Origin: Chrysaora quinquecirrha
Taxonomy: Eukaryota > Cnidaria > Scyphozoa > Semaeostomeae > Pelagiidae
Assembly: GCA_014526335.1 (NCBI GenBank)
Contig: JACTAT010000016.1
Location: 3,779,722 to 3,843,721, forward strand
DNA: 64,000 bases
Direction: 5' to 3'
Positions 23,201-36,197 of this stretch are shown here, piece after piece (positions within the stretch are counted from its first letter, which is position 1; every line of letters begins with the position of its first letter). The notes under the pieces were generated by a model, which saw nothing but the letters and a program-made list of their open reading frames with translations, made no database searches and was not told the DNA's origin. Made by a program: the position numbers and the translations under genes.

Positions 23201-26200
23201 TTTGGCCATTTTGCCTTAGTATAGCCTTACCTTTTTGCCCAAAAAGGCCGATTTTCAGGGGTTTTTCTTACTCAGGTTTTTGCTTCTAGAGCCTTTATTA
23301 TTGCCTTTGAGACCCATAAAAATGGTTTATTTGGCTCTTAGGAGGTTATTTTTGAAGATTAGAGGCATTTTGGGAACCTTTGATTTTGGGCGATTTTTGG
23401 CCATTTTGCCTTAGTATAGCCTTACCTTTTTGCCCAAAAAGGCCGATTTTCAGGGGTTTTTCTTACTCAGGTTTTTGCTTCTAGAGCCTTTATTATTGCC
23501 TTTGAGACCCATAAAAATGGTTTATTTGGCTCTTAGGAGGTTATTTTTGAAGATTAGAGGCATTTTGGGAACCTTTGATTTTGGGCGATTTTTGGCCATT
23601 TTGCCTTAGTATAGCCTTACCTTTTTGCCCAAAAAGGCCGATTTTCAGGGTTTTTCTTACTCAGGTTTTTGCTTCTAGAGCCTTTATTATTGCCTTTGAG
23701 ACCCATAAAAATGGTTTATTTGGCTCTTAGGAGGTTATTTTTGAAGATTAGAGGCATTTTGGGAACCTTTGATTTTGGGCGATTTTTGGCCATTTTGCCT
23801 TAGTATAGCCTTACCTTTTGCCCAAAAAGGCCGATTTTCAGGGTTTTTCTTACTCAGGTTTTTGCTTCTAGAGCCTTTATTATTGCCTTTGAGACCCATA
23901 AAAATGGTTTATTTGGCTCTTAGGAGGTTATTTTTGAAGATTAGAGGCATTTTGGGAACCTTTGATTTTGGGCGATTTTTGGCCATTTTGCCTTAGTATA
24001 GCCTTACCTTTTTGCCCAAAAAGGCCGATTTTCAGGGGTTTTTCTTACTCAGGTTTTTGCTTCTAGAGCCTTTATTATTGCCTTTGAGACCCATAAAAAT
24101 GGTTTATTTGGCTCTTAGGAGGTTATTTTTGAAGATTAGAGGCATTTTGGGAACCTTTGATTTTGGGCGATTTTTGGCCATTTTGCCTTAGTATAGCCTT
24201 ACCTTTTTGCCCAAAAAGGCCGATTTTCAGGGTTTTTCTTACTCAGGTTTTTGCTTCTAGAGCCTTTATTATTGCCTTTGAGACCCATAAAAATGGTTTA
24301 TTTGGCTCTTAGGAGGTTATTTTTGAAGATTAGAGGCATTTTGGGAACCTTTGATTTTGGGCGATTTTTGGCCATTTTGCCTTAGTAAAGCCTTACCTTT
24401 TGCCCAAAAAGGCCGATTTTCAGGGGTTTTTCTTACTCAGGTTTTTGCTTCTAGAGCCTTTATTATTGCCTTTGAGACCCATAAAAATGGTTTATTTGGC
24501 TCTTAGGAGGTTATTTTTGAAGATTAGAGGCATTTTGGGAACCTTTGATTTTGGGCGATTTTTGGCCATTTTGCCTTAGTAAAGCCTTACCTTTTTGCCC
24601 AAAAAAGGCCGATTTTCAGGGGTTTTTCTTACTCAGGTTTTTGCTTCTAGAGCCTTTATTATTGCCTTTGAGACCCATAAAAATGGTTTATTTGGCTCTT
24701 AGGAGGTTATTTTTGAAGATTAGAGGCATTTTGGGAACCTTTGATTTTGGGCGATTTTTGGCCATTTTGCCTTAGTAAAGCCTTACCTTTTGCCCAAAAA
24801 GGCCGATTTTCAGGGTTTTTCTTACTCAGGTTTTTGCTTCTAGAGCCTTTATTATTGCCTTTGAGACCCATAAAAATGGTTTATTTGGCTCTTAGGAGGT
24901 TATTTTTGAAGATTAGAGGCATTTTGGGAACCTTTGATTTTGGGCGATTTTTGGCCATTTTGCCTTAGTATAGCCTTACCTTTTTGCCCAAAAAGGCCGA
25001 TTTTCAGGGTTTTTCTTACTCAGGTTTTTGCTTCTAGAGCCTTTATTATTGCCTTTGAGACCCATAAAAATGGTTTATTTGGCTCTTAGGAGGTTATTTT
25101 TGAAGATTAGAGGCATTTTGGGAACCTTTGATTTTGGGCGATTTTTGGCCATTTTGCCTTAGTATAGCCTTACCTTTTGCCCAAAAAGGCCGATTTTCAG
25201 GGTTTTTCTTACTCAGGTTTTTGCTTCTAGAGCCTTTATTATTGCCTTTGAGACCCATAAAAATGGTTTATTTGGCTCTTAGGAGGTTATTTTTGAAGAT
25301 TAGAGGCATTTTGGGAACCTTTGATTTTGGGCGATTTTTGGCCATTTTGCCTTAGTATAGCCTTACCTTTTTGCCCAAAAAGGCCGATTTTCAGGGTTTT
25401 TCTTACTCAGGTTTTTGCTTCTAGAGCCTTTATTATTGCCTTTGAGACCCATAAAAATGGTTTATTTGGCTCTTAGGAGGTTATTTTTGAAGATTAGAGG
25501 CATTTTGGGAACCTTTGATTTTGGGCGATTTTGGCCATTTTGCCTTAGTATAGCCTTACCTTTTTGCCCAAAAAAGGCCGATTTTCAGGGTTTTTCTTAC
25601 TCAGGTTTTTGCTTCTAGAGCCTTTATTATTGCCTTTGAGACCCATAAAAATGGTTTATTTGGCTCTTAGGAGGTTATTTTTGAAGATTAGAGGCATTTT
25701 GGGAACCTTTGATTTTGGGCGATTTTTGGCCATTTTGCCTTAGTATAGCCTTACCTTTTTGCCCAAAAAGGCCGATTTTCAGGGGTTTTTCTTACTCAGG
25801 TTTTTGCTTCTAGAGCCTTTATTATTGCCTTTGAGACCCATAAAAATGGTTTATTTGGCTCTTAGGAGGTTATTTTTGAAGATTAGAGGCATTTTGGGAA
25901 CCTTTGATTTTGGGCGATTTTTGGCCATTTTGCCTTAGTATAGCCTTACCTTTTTGCCCAAAAAAGGCCGATTTTCAGGGTTTTTCTTACTCAGGTTTTT
26001 GCTTCTAGAGCCTTTATTATTGCCTTTGGGACCCATAAAAATGGTTTATTTGGCTCTTAGGAGGTTATTTTTGAAGATTAGAGGCATTTTGGGAACCTTT
26101 GATTTTGGGCGATTTTTGGCCATTTTGCCTTAGTATAGCCTTACCTTTTTGCCCAAAAAAGGCCGATTTTCAGGGGTTTTTCTTACTCAGGTTTTTGCTT

Positions 26201-29200
26201 CTAGAGCCTTTATTATTGCCTTTGGGACCCATAAAAATGGTTTATTTGGCTCTTAGGAGGTTATTTTTGAAGATTAGAGGCATTTTGGGAACCTTTGATT
26301 TTGGGCGATTTTTGGCCATTTTGCCTTAGTATAGCCTTACCTTTTTGCCCAAAAAGGCCGATTTTCAGGGGTTTTTCTTACTCAGGTTTTTGCTTCTAGA
26401 GCCTTTATTATTGCCTTTGAGACCCATAAAAATGGTTTATTTGGCTCTTAGGAGGTTATTTTTGAAGATTAGAGGCATTTTGGGAACCTTTGATTTTGGG
26501 CGATTTTTGGCCATTTTGCCTTAGTATAGCCTTACCTTTTTGCCCAAAAAGGCCGATTTTCAGGGGTTTTTCTTACTCAGGTTTTTGCTTCTAGAGCCTT
26601 TATTATTGCCTTTGAGACCCATAAAATGGTTTATTTGGCTCTTAGGAGGTTATTTTGAAGATTAGAGGCATTTTGGGAACCTTTGATTTTGGGCGATTTT
26701 TGGCCATTTTGCCTTAGTATAGCCTTACCTTTTTGCCCAAAAAGGCCGATTTTCAGGGGTTTTTCTTACTCAGGTTTTTGCTTCTAGAGCCTTTATTATT
26801 GCCTTTGAGACCCATAAAAATGGTTTATTTGGCTCTTAGGAGGTTATTTTTGAAGATTAGAGGCATTTTGGGAACCTTTGATTTTGGGCGATTTTTGGCC
26901 ATTTTGCCTTAGTATAGCCTTACCTTTTTGCCCAAAAAAGGCCGATTTTCAGGGGTTTTTCTTACTCAGGTTTTTGCTTCTAGAGCCTTTATTATTGCCT
27001 TTGGGACCCATAAAAATGGTTTATTTGGCTCTTAGGAGGTTATTTTTGAAGATTAGAGGCATTTTGGGAACCTTTGATTTTGGGCGATTTTTGGCCATTT
27101 TGCCTTAGTATAGCCTTACCTTTTTGCCCAAAAAAGGCCGATTTTCAGGGTTTTTCTTACTCAGGTTTTTGCTTCTAGAGCCTTTATTATTGCCTTTGGG
27201 ACCCATAAAAATGGTTTATTTGGCTCTTAGGAGGTTATTTTTGAAGATTAGAGGCATTTTGGGAACCTTTGATTTTGGGCGATTTTTGGCCATTTTGCCT
27301 TAGTAAAGCCTTACCTTTTTGCCCAAAAAAGGCCGATTTTCAGGGGTTTTTCTTACTCAGGTTTTTGCTTCTAGAGCCTTTATTATTGCCTTTGAGACCC
27401 ATAAAAATGGTTTATTTGGCTCTTAGGAGGTTATTTTTGAAGATTAGAGGCATTTTGGGAACCTTTGATTTTGGGCGATTTTTGGCCATTTTGCCTTAGT
27501 AAAGCCTTACCTTTTTGCCCAAAAAAGGCCGATTTTCAGGGGTTTTTCTTACTCAGGTTTTTGCTTCTAGAGCCTTTATTATTGCCTTTGAGACCCATAA
27601 AAATGGTTTATTTGGCTCTTAGGAGGTTATTTTTGAAGATTAGAGGCATTTTGGGAACCTTTGATTTTGGGCGATTTTTGGCCATTTTGCCTTAGTATAG
27701 CCTTACCTTTTTGCCCAAAAAGGCCGATTTTCAGGGGTTTTTCTTACTCAGGTTTTTGCTTCTAGAGCCTTTATTATTGCCTTTGAGACCCATAAAAATG
27801 GTTTATTTGGCTCTTAGGAGGTTATTTTTGAAGATTAGAGGCATTTTGGGAACCTTTGATTTTGGGCGATTTTTGGCCATTTTGCCTTAGTATAGCCTTA
27901 CCTTTTTGCCCAAAAAAGGCCGATTTTCAGGGGTTTTTCTTACTCAGGTTTTTGCTTCTAGAGCCTTTATTATTGCCTTTGGGACCCATAAAAATGGTTT
28001 ATTTGGCTCTTAGGAGGTTATTTTTGAAGATTAGAGGCATTTTGGGAACCTTTGATTTTGGGCGATTTTTGGCCATTTTGCCTTAGTATAGCCTTACCTT
28101 TTTGCCCAAAAAAGGCCGATTTTCAGGGGTTTTTCTTACTCAGGTTTTTGCTTCTAGAGCCTTTATTATTGCCTTTGGGACCCATAAAAATGGTTTATTT
28201 GGCTCTTAGGAGGTTATTTTTGAAGATTAGAGGCATTTTGGGAACCTTTGATTTTGGGCGATTTTTGGCCATTTTGCCTTAGTATAGCCTTACCTTTTTG
28301 CCCAAAAAAGGCCGATTTTCAGGGGTTTTTCTTACTCAGGTTTTTGCTTCTAGAGCCTTTATTATTGCCTTTGAGACCCATAAAAATGGTTTATTTGGCT
28401 CTTAGGAGGTTATTTTTGAAGATTAGAGGCATTTTGGGAACCTTTGATTTTGGGCGATTTTTGGCCATTTTGCCTTAGTATAGCCTTACCTTTTTGCCCA
28501 AAAAAGGCCGATTTTCAGGGTTTTTCTTACTCAGGTTTTTGCTTCTAGAGCCTTTATTATTGCCTTTGGGACCCATAAAAATGGTTTATTTGGCTCTTAG
28601 GAGGTTATTTTTGAAGATTAGAGGCATTTTGGGAACCTTTGATTTTGGGCGATTTTTGGCCATTTTGCCTTAGTATAGCCTTACCTTTTTGCCAAAAAAA
28701 GGCCGATTTTCAGGGTTTTTCTTACTCAGGTTTTTGCTTCTAGAGCCTTTATTATTGCCTTTGGGACCCATAAAAATGGTTTATTTGGCTCTTAGGATGT
28801 TATTTTTGAAGATTAGAGGCATTTTTGGAACCTTTGATTTTGGGCGATTTTTGGCCATTTTGCCTTAGTATAGCCTTACCTTTTTGCCCAAAAAAGGCTG
28901 ATTTTCAGGGGTTTTTCTTACTCAGGTTTTTGCTTCTAGAGCCTTTATTATTGCCTTTGGGACCCATAAAAATGGTTTATTTGGCTCTAAGGAGGTTGTT
29001 TTTGAAGATTAGAGGCATTTTGGGAACCTTTGATTTTGGGCGATTTTTGGCCATTTTGCCTTAGTATAGCCTTACCTTTTTGCCCAAAAAAGGCCGATTT
29101 TCAGGAATTTTTCTTACTCAGGTTTTTGCTTCTAGAGCCTTTATTATTGCCTTTGGGACCCATAAAAATGGTTTATTTGGCTCTTAGGAGGTTATTTTTG

Positions 29201-32200
29201 AAGATTAGAGGCATTTTGGGAACCTTTGATTTTGGGCGATTTTTGGCCATTTTGCCTTAGTATAGCCTTACCTTTTTGCCCAAAAAAGGCCGATTTTCAG
29301 GGTTTTTCTTACTCAGGTTTTTGCTTCTAGAGCCTTTATTATTGCCTTTGGGACCCATAAAAATGGTTTATTTGGCTCTTAGGAGGTTATTTTTGAAGAT
29401 TAGAGGCATTTTGGGAACCTTTGATTTTGGGCGATTTTTGGCCATTTTGCCTTAGTATAGCCTTACCTTTTTGCCCAAAAAAGGCCGATTTTCAGGGTTT
29501 TTCTTACTCAGGTTTTTGCTTCTAGAGCCTTTATTATTGCCTTTGGGACCCATAAAAATGGTTTATTTGGCTCTTAGGAGGTTATTTTTGAAGATTAGAG
29601 GCATTTTGGGAACCTTTGATTTTGGGCGATTTTTGGCCATTTTGCCTTAGTATAGCCTTACCTTTTTGCCCAAAAAAGGCCGATTTTCAGGGGTTTTTCT
29701 TACTCAGGTTTTTGCTTCTAGAGCCTTTATTATTGCCTTTGAGACCCATAAAAATGGTTTATTTGGCTCTTAGGAGGTTATTTTTGAAGATTAGAGGCAT
29801 TTTGGGAACCTTTGATTTTGGGCGATTTTTGGCCATTTTGCCTTAGTATAGCCTTACCTTTTTGCCCAAAAAAGGCCGATTTTCAGGGTTTTTCTTACTC
29901 AGGTTTTTGCTTCTAGAGCCTTTATTATTGCCTTTGGGACCCATAAAATGGTTTATTTGGCTCTTAGGAGGTTATTTTTGAAGATTAGAGGCATTTTGGG
30001 AACCTTTGATTTTGGGCGATTTTTGGCCATTTTGCCTTAGTATAGCCTTACCTTTTGTCCAAAAAAGGCCGATTTTCAGGGGTTTTTCTTACTCAGGTTT
30101 TTGCTTCTAGAGCCTTTATTATTGCCTTTGGGACCCATAAAAATGGTTTATTTGGCTCTTAGGAGGTTATTTTTGAAGATTAGAGGCATTTTGGGAACCT
30201 TTGATTTTGGGCGATTTTTGGCCATTTTGCCTTAGTATAGCCTTACCTTTTTGCCCAAAAAAGGCCGATTTTCAGGGTTTTTCTTACTCAGGTTTTTGCT
30301 TCTAGAGCCTTTATTATTGCCTTTGGGACCCATAAAAATGGTTTATTTGGCTCTTAGGAGGTTATTTTTGAAGATTAGAAGCATTTTGGGAACCTTTGAT
30401 TTTGGGCGATTTTTGGCCATTTTGCCTTAGTAAAGCCTTACCTTTTTGCCCAAAAAAGGCCGATTTTCAGGGGTTTTTCTTACTCAGGTTTTTGCTTCTA
30501 GAGCCTTTATTATTGCCTTTGGGACCCATAAAAATGGTTTATTTGGCTCTTAGGAGGTTATTTTTGAAGATTAGAGGCATATTGGGAACCTTTGATTTTG
30601 GGCGATTTTTGGCCATTTTGCCTTAGTAAAGCCTTACCTTTTTGCCCAAAAAGGCCGATTTTCAGGGGTTTTTCTTACTTAGGTTTTTGCTTTTATAGCC
30701 TTTATTATTGCCTTTGAGACCCATAAAAATGGTTTATTTGGCTCTTAGGAGGTTATTTTTGAAGATTAGAGGCATTTTGGGAACCTTTGATTTTGGGCGA
30801 TTTTTGGCCATTTTGCCTTAGTATAGCCTTACCTTTTTGCCCAAAAAGGCCGATTTTCAGGGGTTTTTCTTACTCAGGTTTTTGCTTCTAGAGCCTTTAT
30901 TATTGCCTTTGAGACCCATAAAAATGGTTTATTTGGCTCTTAGGAGGTTATTTTTGAAGATTAGAGGCATTTTGGGAACCTTTGATTTTGGGCGATTTTT
31001 GGCCATTTTGCCTTAGTATAGCCTTACCTTTTTGCCCAAAAAGGCCGATTTTCAGGGTTTTTCTTACTCAGGTTTTTGCTTCTAGAGCCTTTATTATTGC
31101 CTTTGGGACCCATAAAAATGGTTTATTTGGCTCTTAGGAGGTTATTTTTGAAGATTAGAGGCATTTTGGGAACCTTTGATTTTGGGCGATTTTTGGCCAT
31201 TTTGCCTTAGTATAGCCTTACCTTTTTGCCCAAAAAAGGCCGATTCTCAGGGGTTTTTCTTACTCAGGTTTTTGCTTCTAGAGCCTTTATTATTGCCTTT
31301 GAGACCCATAAAATAGTTTATTTAGCTCTTAGGAGGTTATATTTGAAGATTAGAGGCATTTTGGGAACCTTTGATTTTGGGCGATTTTTGGCCATTTGGC
31401 CTTAGTATAGCCTTACCTTTTTGCCCAAAAAAGGCCGGTTATCAGGGGTTTTCTTACTCAGGTTTTTGCTTCTAGAGCCTTTATTATTGCCTTTGGGACC
31501 CATAAAATGGTTTATTTGGCTCTTAGCAGGTTATTTTTGAAGATTAGAGGCATTTTGGGAACCTTTGATTTTGGGCGATTTTGGGCCATTTTGCCTTAGT
31601 ATAGCCTTACCTTTTGTCCAAAAAAGGCCGATTTTCAGGGGTTTTTCTTACTCAGGTTTTTGCTTCTAGAGCCTTTATTATTGCCTGTGGGACCTATAAA
31701 AATGGTTTATTTCGCCCTTAGGAGGTTATTTTTGAATATTAGGGGGATTTTGGGAACCTTTGATTTTGGGCGATTTTGCCTTAGTATAGCCTTACCTTTT
31801 TGCCCAAAAAAGGCCGATTTTCAGGGGTTTTTCTTACTCAGGTTTTTGCTTCTAGAGCCTTTATTATTGCCTTTGGGACCCATAAAAATGGTTTATTTGG
31901 CTCTTAGGAGGTTATTTTTGAAGATTAGAGGCATTTTGGGAACCTTTAATTTTGGGCGATTTTTGGCCATTTTGCCTTAGTAAAGCCTTACCTTTTTGCC
32001 CAAAAAAGGCCGATTTTCAGGGGTTTTTCTTACTCAGGTTTTTGCTTCTAGAGCCTTTATTATTGCCTTTGGGACCCATAAAAATGGTTTATTTGGCTCT
32101 TAGGAGGTTATTTTTGAAGATTAGAGGCATTTTGGGAACCTTTGATTTTGGGCGATTTTTGGCCATTTTGCCTTAGTAAAGCCTTACCTTTTTGCCCAAA

Positions 32201-34490
32201 AAAGGCCGATTTTCAGGGGTTTTTCTTACTCAGGTTTTTGCTTCTAGAGCCTTTATTATTGCCTTTGAGACCCATAAAAATGGTTTATTTGGCTCTTAGG
32301 AGGTTATTTTTGAAGATTAGAGGCATTTTGGGAACCTTTGATTTTGGGCGATTTTTGGCCATTTTGCCTTAGTATAGCCTTACCTTTTTGCCCAAAAAGG
32401 CCGATTTTCAGGGGTTTTTCTTACTCAGGTTTTTGCTTCTAGAGCTTTATTATTGCCTTTGAGACCCATAAAAATGGTTTATTTGGCTCTTAGGAGGTTA
32501 TTTTTGAAGATTAGAGGCATTTTGGGAACCTTTGATTTTGGGCGATTTTTGGCCATTTTGCCTTAGTATAGCCTTACCTTTTTGCCCAAAAAAGGCCGAT
32601 TTTCAGGGTTTTTCTTACTCAGGTTTTTGCTTCTAGAGCCTTTATTATTGCCTTTGGGACCCATAAAAATGGTTTATTTGGCTCTTAGGAGGTTATTTTT
32701 GAAGATTAGAGGCATTTTGGGAACCTTTGATTTTGGGCGATTTTTGGCCATTTTGCCTTAGTATAGCCTTACCTTTTTGCCCAAAAAAGGCCGATTTTCA
32801 GGGGTTTTTCTTACTCAGGTTTTTGCTTCTAGAGCCTTTATTATTGCCTTTGAGACCCATAAAAATGGTTTATTTGGCTCTTAGGAGGTTATTTTTGAAG
32901 ATTAGAGGCATTTTGGGAACCTTTGATTTTGGGCGATTTTTGGCCATTTTGTCTTAGTATAGCCTTACCTTTTTGCCCAAAAAGGCCGATTTTCAGGGTT
33001 TTTCTTACTCAGGTTTTTGCTTCTAGAGCCTTTATTATTGCCTTTGAGACCCATAAAAATGGTTTATTTGGCTCTTAGGAGGTTATTTTTGAAGATTAGA
33101 GGCATTTTGGGAACCTTTGATTTTGGGCGATTTTGGCCATTTTGCCTTAGTATAGCCTTACCTTTTGCCCAAAAAAGGCCGATTTTCAGGGGTTTTTCTT
33201 ACTCAGGTCTTTGCTTCTAGAGCCTTTATTATTGCCTGTGGGACCTATAAAAATGGTTTATTTCGCCCTTAGGATGTTATTTTTGAATATTAGGGGGTTT
33301 AGGGAACCTTTGATTTTGGGCGATTTTGCCTTATATAGCCTTACCTTTTTGCCCAAAAAAGGCCGATTTTCAGGGGTTTTTCTTACTCAGGTTTTTGCTT
33401 CTAGAGCCTTTATTATTGCCTTTGGGACCCATAAAATGGTTTATTTGGCTCTTAGGAGGTTATTTTGAAGATTAGAGGCATTTTGGGAACCTTTGATTTT
33501 GGGCGATTTTTGGCCATTTTGCCTTAGTAAAGCCTTACCTTTTTGCCCAAAAAAGGCCGATTTTCAGGGGTTTTTCTTACTCAGGTTTTTGCTTCTAGAG
33601 CCTTTATTATTGCCTTTGGGACCCATAAAAATGGTTTATTTGGCTCTTAGGAGGTTATTTTTGAAGATTAGAGGCATTTTGGGAACCTTTGATTTTGGGC
33701 GATTTTTGGCCATTTTGCCTTAGTAAAGCCCTACCTTTTTGCCCAAAAAAGGCCGATTTTCAGGGGTTTTTCTTACTCAGGTTTTTGCTTCTAGAGCCTT
33801 TATTATTGCCTTTCAGACCCATAAAAATGGTTTATTTGGCTCTTAGGAGGTTATTTTTGAAGATTAGAGGCATTTTGGGAACCTTTGATTTTGGGCGATT
33901 TTTGACCATTTTGCCTTAGTATAGCCTTACCTTTTTGCCCCAAAAAGGCCGATTTTCAGGGGTTTTTCTTACTCAGGTTTTTGCTTCTAGAGCTTTTATT
34001 TTTGCCTGTGGGACCCATAAAAATGGTTTATTTGGCTCTTAGGAGGTTATTTTTGAAGATTAGAGGCATTTTGGGAACCTTTGAATTAGGGCGATTTTTG
34101 GCCATTTTGCCTTAGTATAGTCTTACCTTTTTGCCCAAAAAAGGCCGATTTTCAGGGGTTTTTCTTACTCAGGTTTTTGCTTCTAGAGCCTTTATTATTG
34201 CCTGTGGGACCCATAAAAATGGTTTATTTGGCTCTTAGGAGGTTATTTTTGAAGATTAGAGGCATTTTGGGAACCTTTGATTTTGGGCGATTTTTGGCCA
34301 TTTTGCCTTAGTATAGCCTTACCTTTTTGCCCAAAAAAAGGCCGATTTTCAGGGGTTTTTCTTACTCAGGCTTTTGCTTGTAGATCCTTTATTATTGCCT
34401 TTGGGACCCATAAAAATGGTATATTTAGCTCTTAGGAGGTTATTTTGAAGATTAGAGGCATTTTGGGAACGTGCTATTTTGGTCATTTTG
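17289..34490 (+). repeat. Satellite array, right arm (about 88 units of 194-197 bp)
   Basis: The same unit and orientation as the left arm, resuming exactly in register after the transposon. The core from about 17.6 to 30.6 kb is the most uniform: neighbouring units differ mainly in homopolymer length (A5/A6 before GGCC, G3/G4 in CAGGG(G), T4/T5 before GGCC). TTTGAGACCC units dominate 17.6-25.8 kb and TTTGGGACCC units dominate 26-30.6 kb, so variants are clustered in blocks. Units after about 31.4 kb are more diverged. The array lies in the interval toward which ALKBH1 and CLASP are both transcribed. No open frame is maintained across units. Confidence 0.97.
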
Positions 34491-34720
34491 CCATCTTGAC
34501 TGGCAAAATGGTTGATTTTGGGGGGTTTTTCTCACTCAACGGGCCCAAACTCTTTATTATTGTCCTAGGGACCCTAAAAATGGTGTATTCGGCCCCTTGT
34601 ACAAGGTTTTTGTGATTCGATTGAGACATTTTGGGAATCAATTTCGGGCGGTTCTCAGTATAGTCCGCCTTTTAGCAGAAATTTGTCGATTTTAGGCCTT
34701 TTTCGTCTTTTCTTATCGGG
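34491..34720 (+). repeat. Decayed right edge of the satellite
   Basis: Recognisable but heavily mutated satellite words continue (TTATTATTG, GGGACCCTAAAAATGG, GAGACATTTTGGGAA, ATTTTAGGCC), then fade by about 34.72 kb. This is the expected outcome where unequal exchange no longer homogenises the terminal unit. Confidence 0.8.
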
Positions 34721-36197
34721 GCTAAAAAGCATCAATATTGCGCCCAAACAGGGAAAGCAGCCTTTATATACCGCAGTAAGTTGATTCTAGCAATTTTGAC
34801 ATCGTTGATTTTTCGTAGGTTTCGTTCACTTACAACAGACCTTATTTTTGGAGAAAATTGGTTACTTCAGGAGAAAACAAAGAGAAACAAATAAAATAAA
34901 CCCTGCTACTTTTTAATTTCTTGAAAATAATAATAAATCTCTGCTAATACAGAATCTATGTGCAAAAGAAAAACATTACTTTTCTGCTTTTACAACACAA
35001 AACGAGGAGATAAATTTTTCGTTCACAAGGCCGTGCGTTAACAACATCAGATATGTCAAAGAAATGACATTGGTTTTATCACGTGATCAGGAATACTGCA
35101 AGCTGATTCGCTACACAAAGTGTGAAGAATGGAATTTGCGAATCACGAAAGAGAAGTTGGGCCTATAGGGCCTATTTCTTTCAAAGTAGAACCATATCAT
35201 GCATAATTTTGCCGAAACCAAGTTCAATTCTACAACAACAGCATGTTACATAAAATTTGAATAACGTAGATTATCGTTCACGTTATTGCAATGTTGTTTC
35301 GACAAGTCACTAGTCACTGTGACTCAAATGCACTTTTATTATAAACAATTGTCAGAATAAACCTCAGGGGCGATTTGTTTGAAAATATTAATTGTTAGGC
35401 ACGTTTAAAACAAACTTTCTGGTGATTTGGCAGTAAGAATTAAGTAAGAGGCAGTAAGACGCGATTTCAATTGTCTATATAAGGTGCAAGTGGGAAGCTA
35501 CTAGTGCTATCTGGAAAGGCAATCTAGCAAGTATTTTACCGAGTCTAAAAGTTTAGCAAACTTCACACTAGGGGTTGGGGTGCACAATTTTTGACAAGAA
35601 TAACCTTTATAACAGACACCAAGTTCCTGTTATCTCAGAACTACAGTTATGAATAGGAGCCAAGTCTTCAAGCGTCAATATCTTGTCTCGGAACACCCTT
35701 AAAACTCTTCGTTTGGTAGGAGGGTGATATATAACGAAAAATCAGTCCAAAAAACAAGAACAGACAGACTGTAAAAACACCTAAATGCTCTTGTTATAAA
35801 TGTTCTTCTTATACAAAAAAACATGCAGTGTGTTTAGACCGAACGGAGGGCCTAAAATTATGAATCAACAGTATATACCAACCAAAATTACGGAAAAATC
35901 TTCGCAAATTATTACAAATTAAAAACGAACTCAAAAAAATAAAATGATACATAGTCAAAAGGCATTCGCTACCAGCTTTAGGCCATTCTCAGTTATTGAC
36001 AGTCTAGAAAGTTCTATACCAGCATATGTTACTTACAATTTACTTTCAGAACTTCTATGCATTAAGCAAAGTTGCATTTTCATTTCTCGAGGAGTTCTTT
36101 TTACATCAAGAGTAACGTACTGTAATATCCAACTGGCAAATACCGGCAAATTTGGCACCACGTGTAGCTTATTAATGAAAAGCGATTTAGGCCACTT
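34721..36197. other. Intergenic region / CLASP 3' UTR
   Basis: No conserved gene is visible on either strand. The right part must contain the CLASP 3' UTR (minus strand, below 36198). The first minus-strand AATAAA that I see lies at about 35335-35340, which would give a long UTR, so an alternative signal may be used. A TATATAAG word sits at 35476-35484 but no downstream gene supports it as a promoter. Confidence 0.45.

Noticed and set aside
5538..33919. Dozens of near-identical 75-76-residue plus-strand reading frames and longer fusions (up to 161 residues) across the satellite
   Set aside because: They follow from the repeat unit. The 196-bp period shifts frame by one base each unit, frames overlap the next start, and lengths change with homopolymer indels. 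No selection on protein sequence is visible.
5150..34490. Array considered as a CRISPR locus, 5S/snRNA/histone cluster or telomeric repeat
   Set aside because: There are no spacers between repeats. No RNA-gene promoter boxes or known RNA sequence occur in the unit, and the period and composition do not fit telomeric repeats.
35476..35484. TATATAAG as a promoter for a transcript between the satellite and CLASP
   Set aside because: A single AT-rich match with no downstream gene, start-site motif or conserved RNA to support it.
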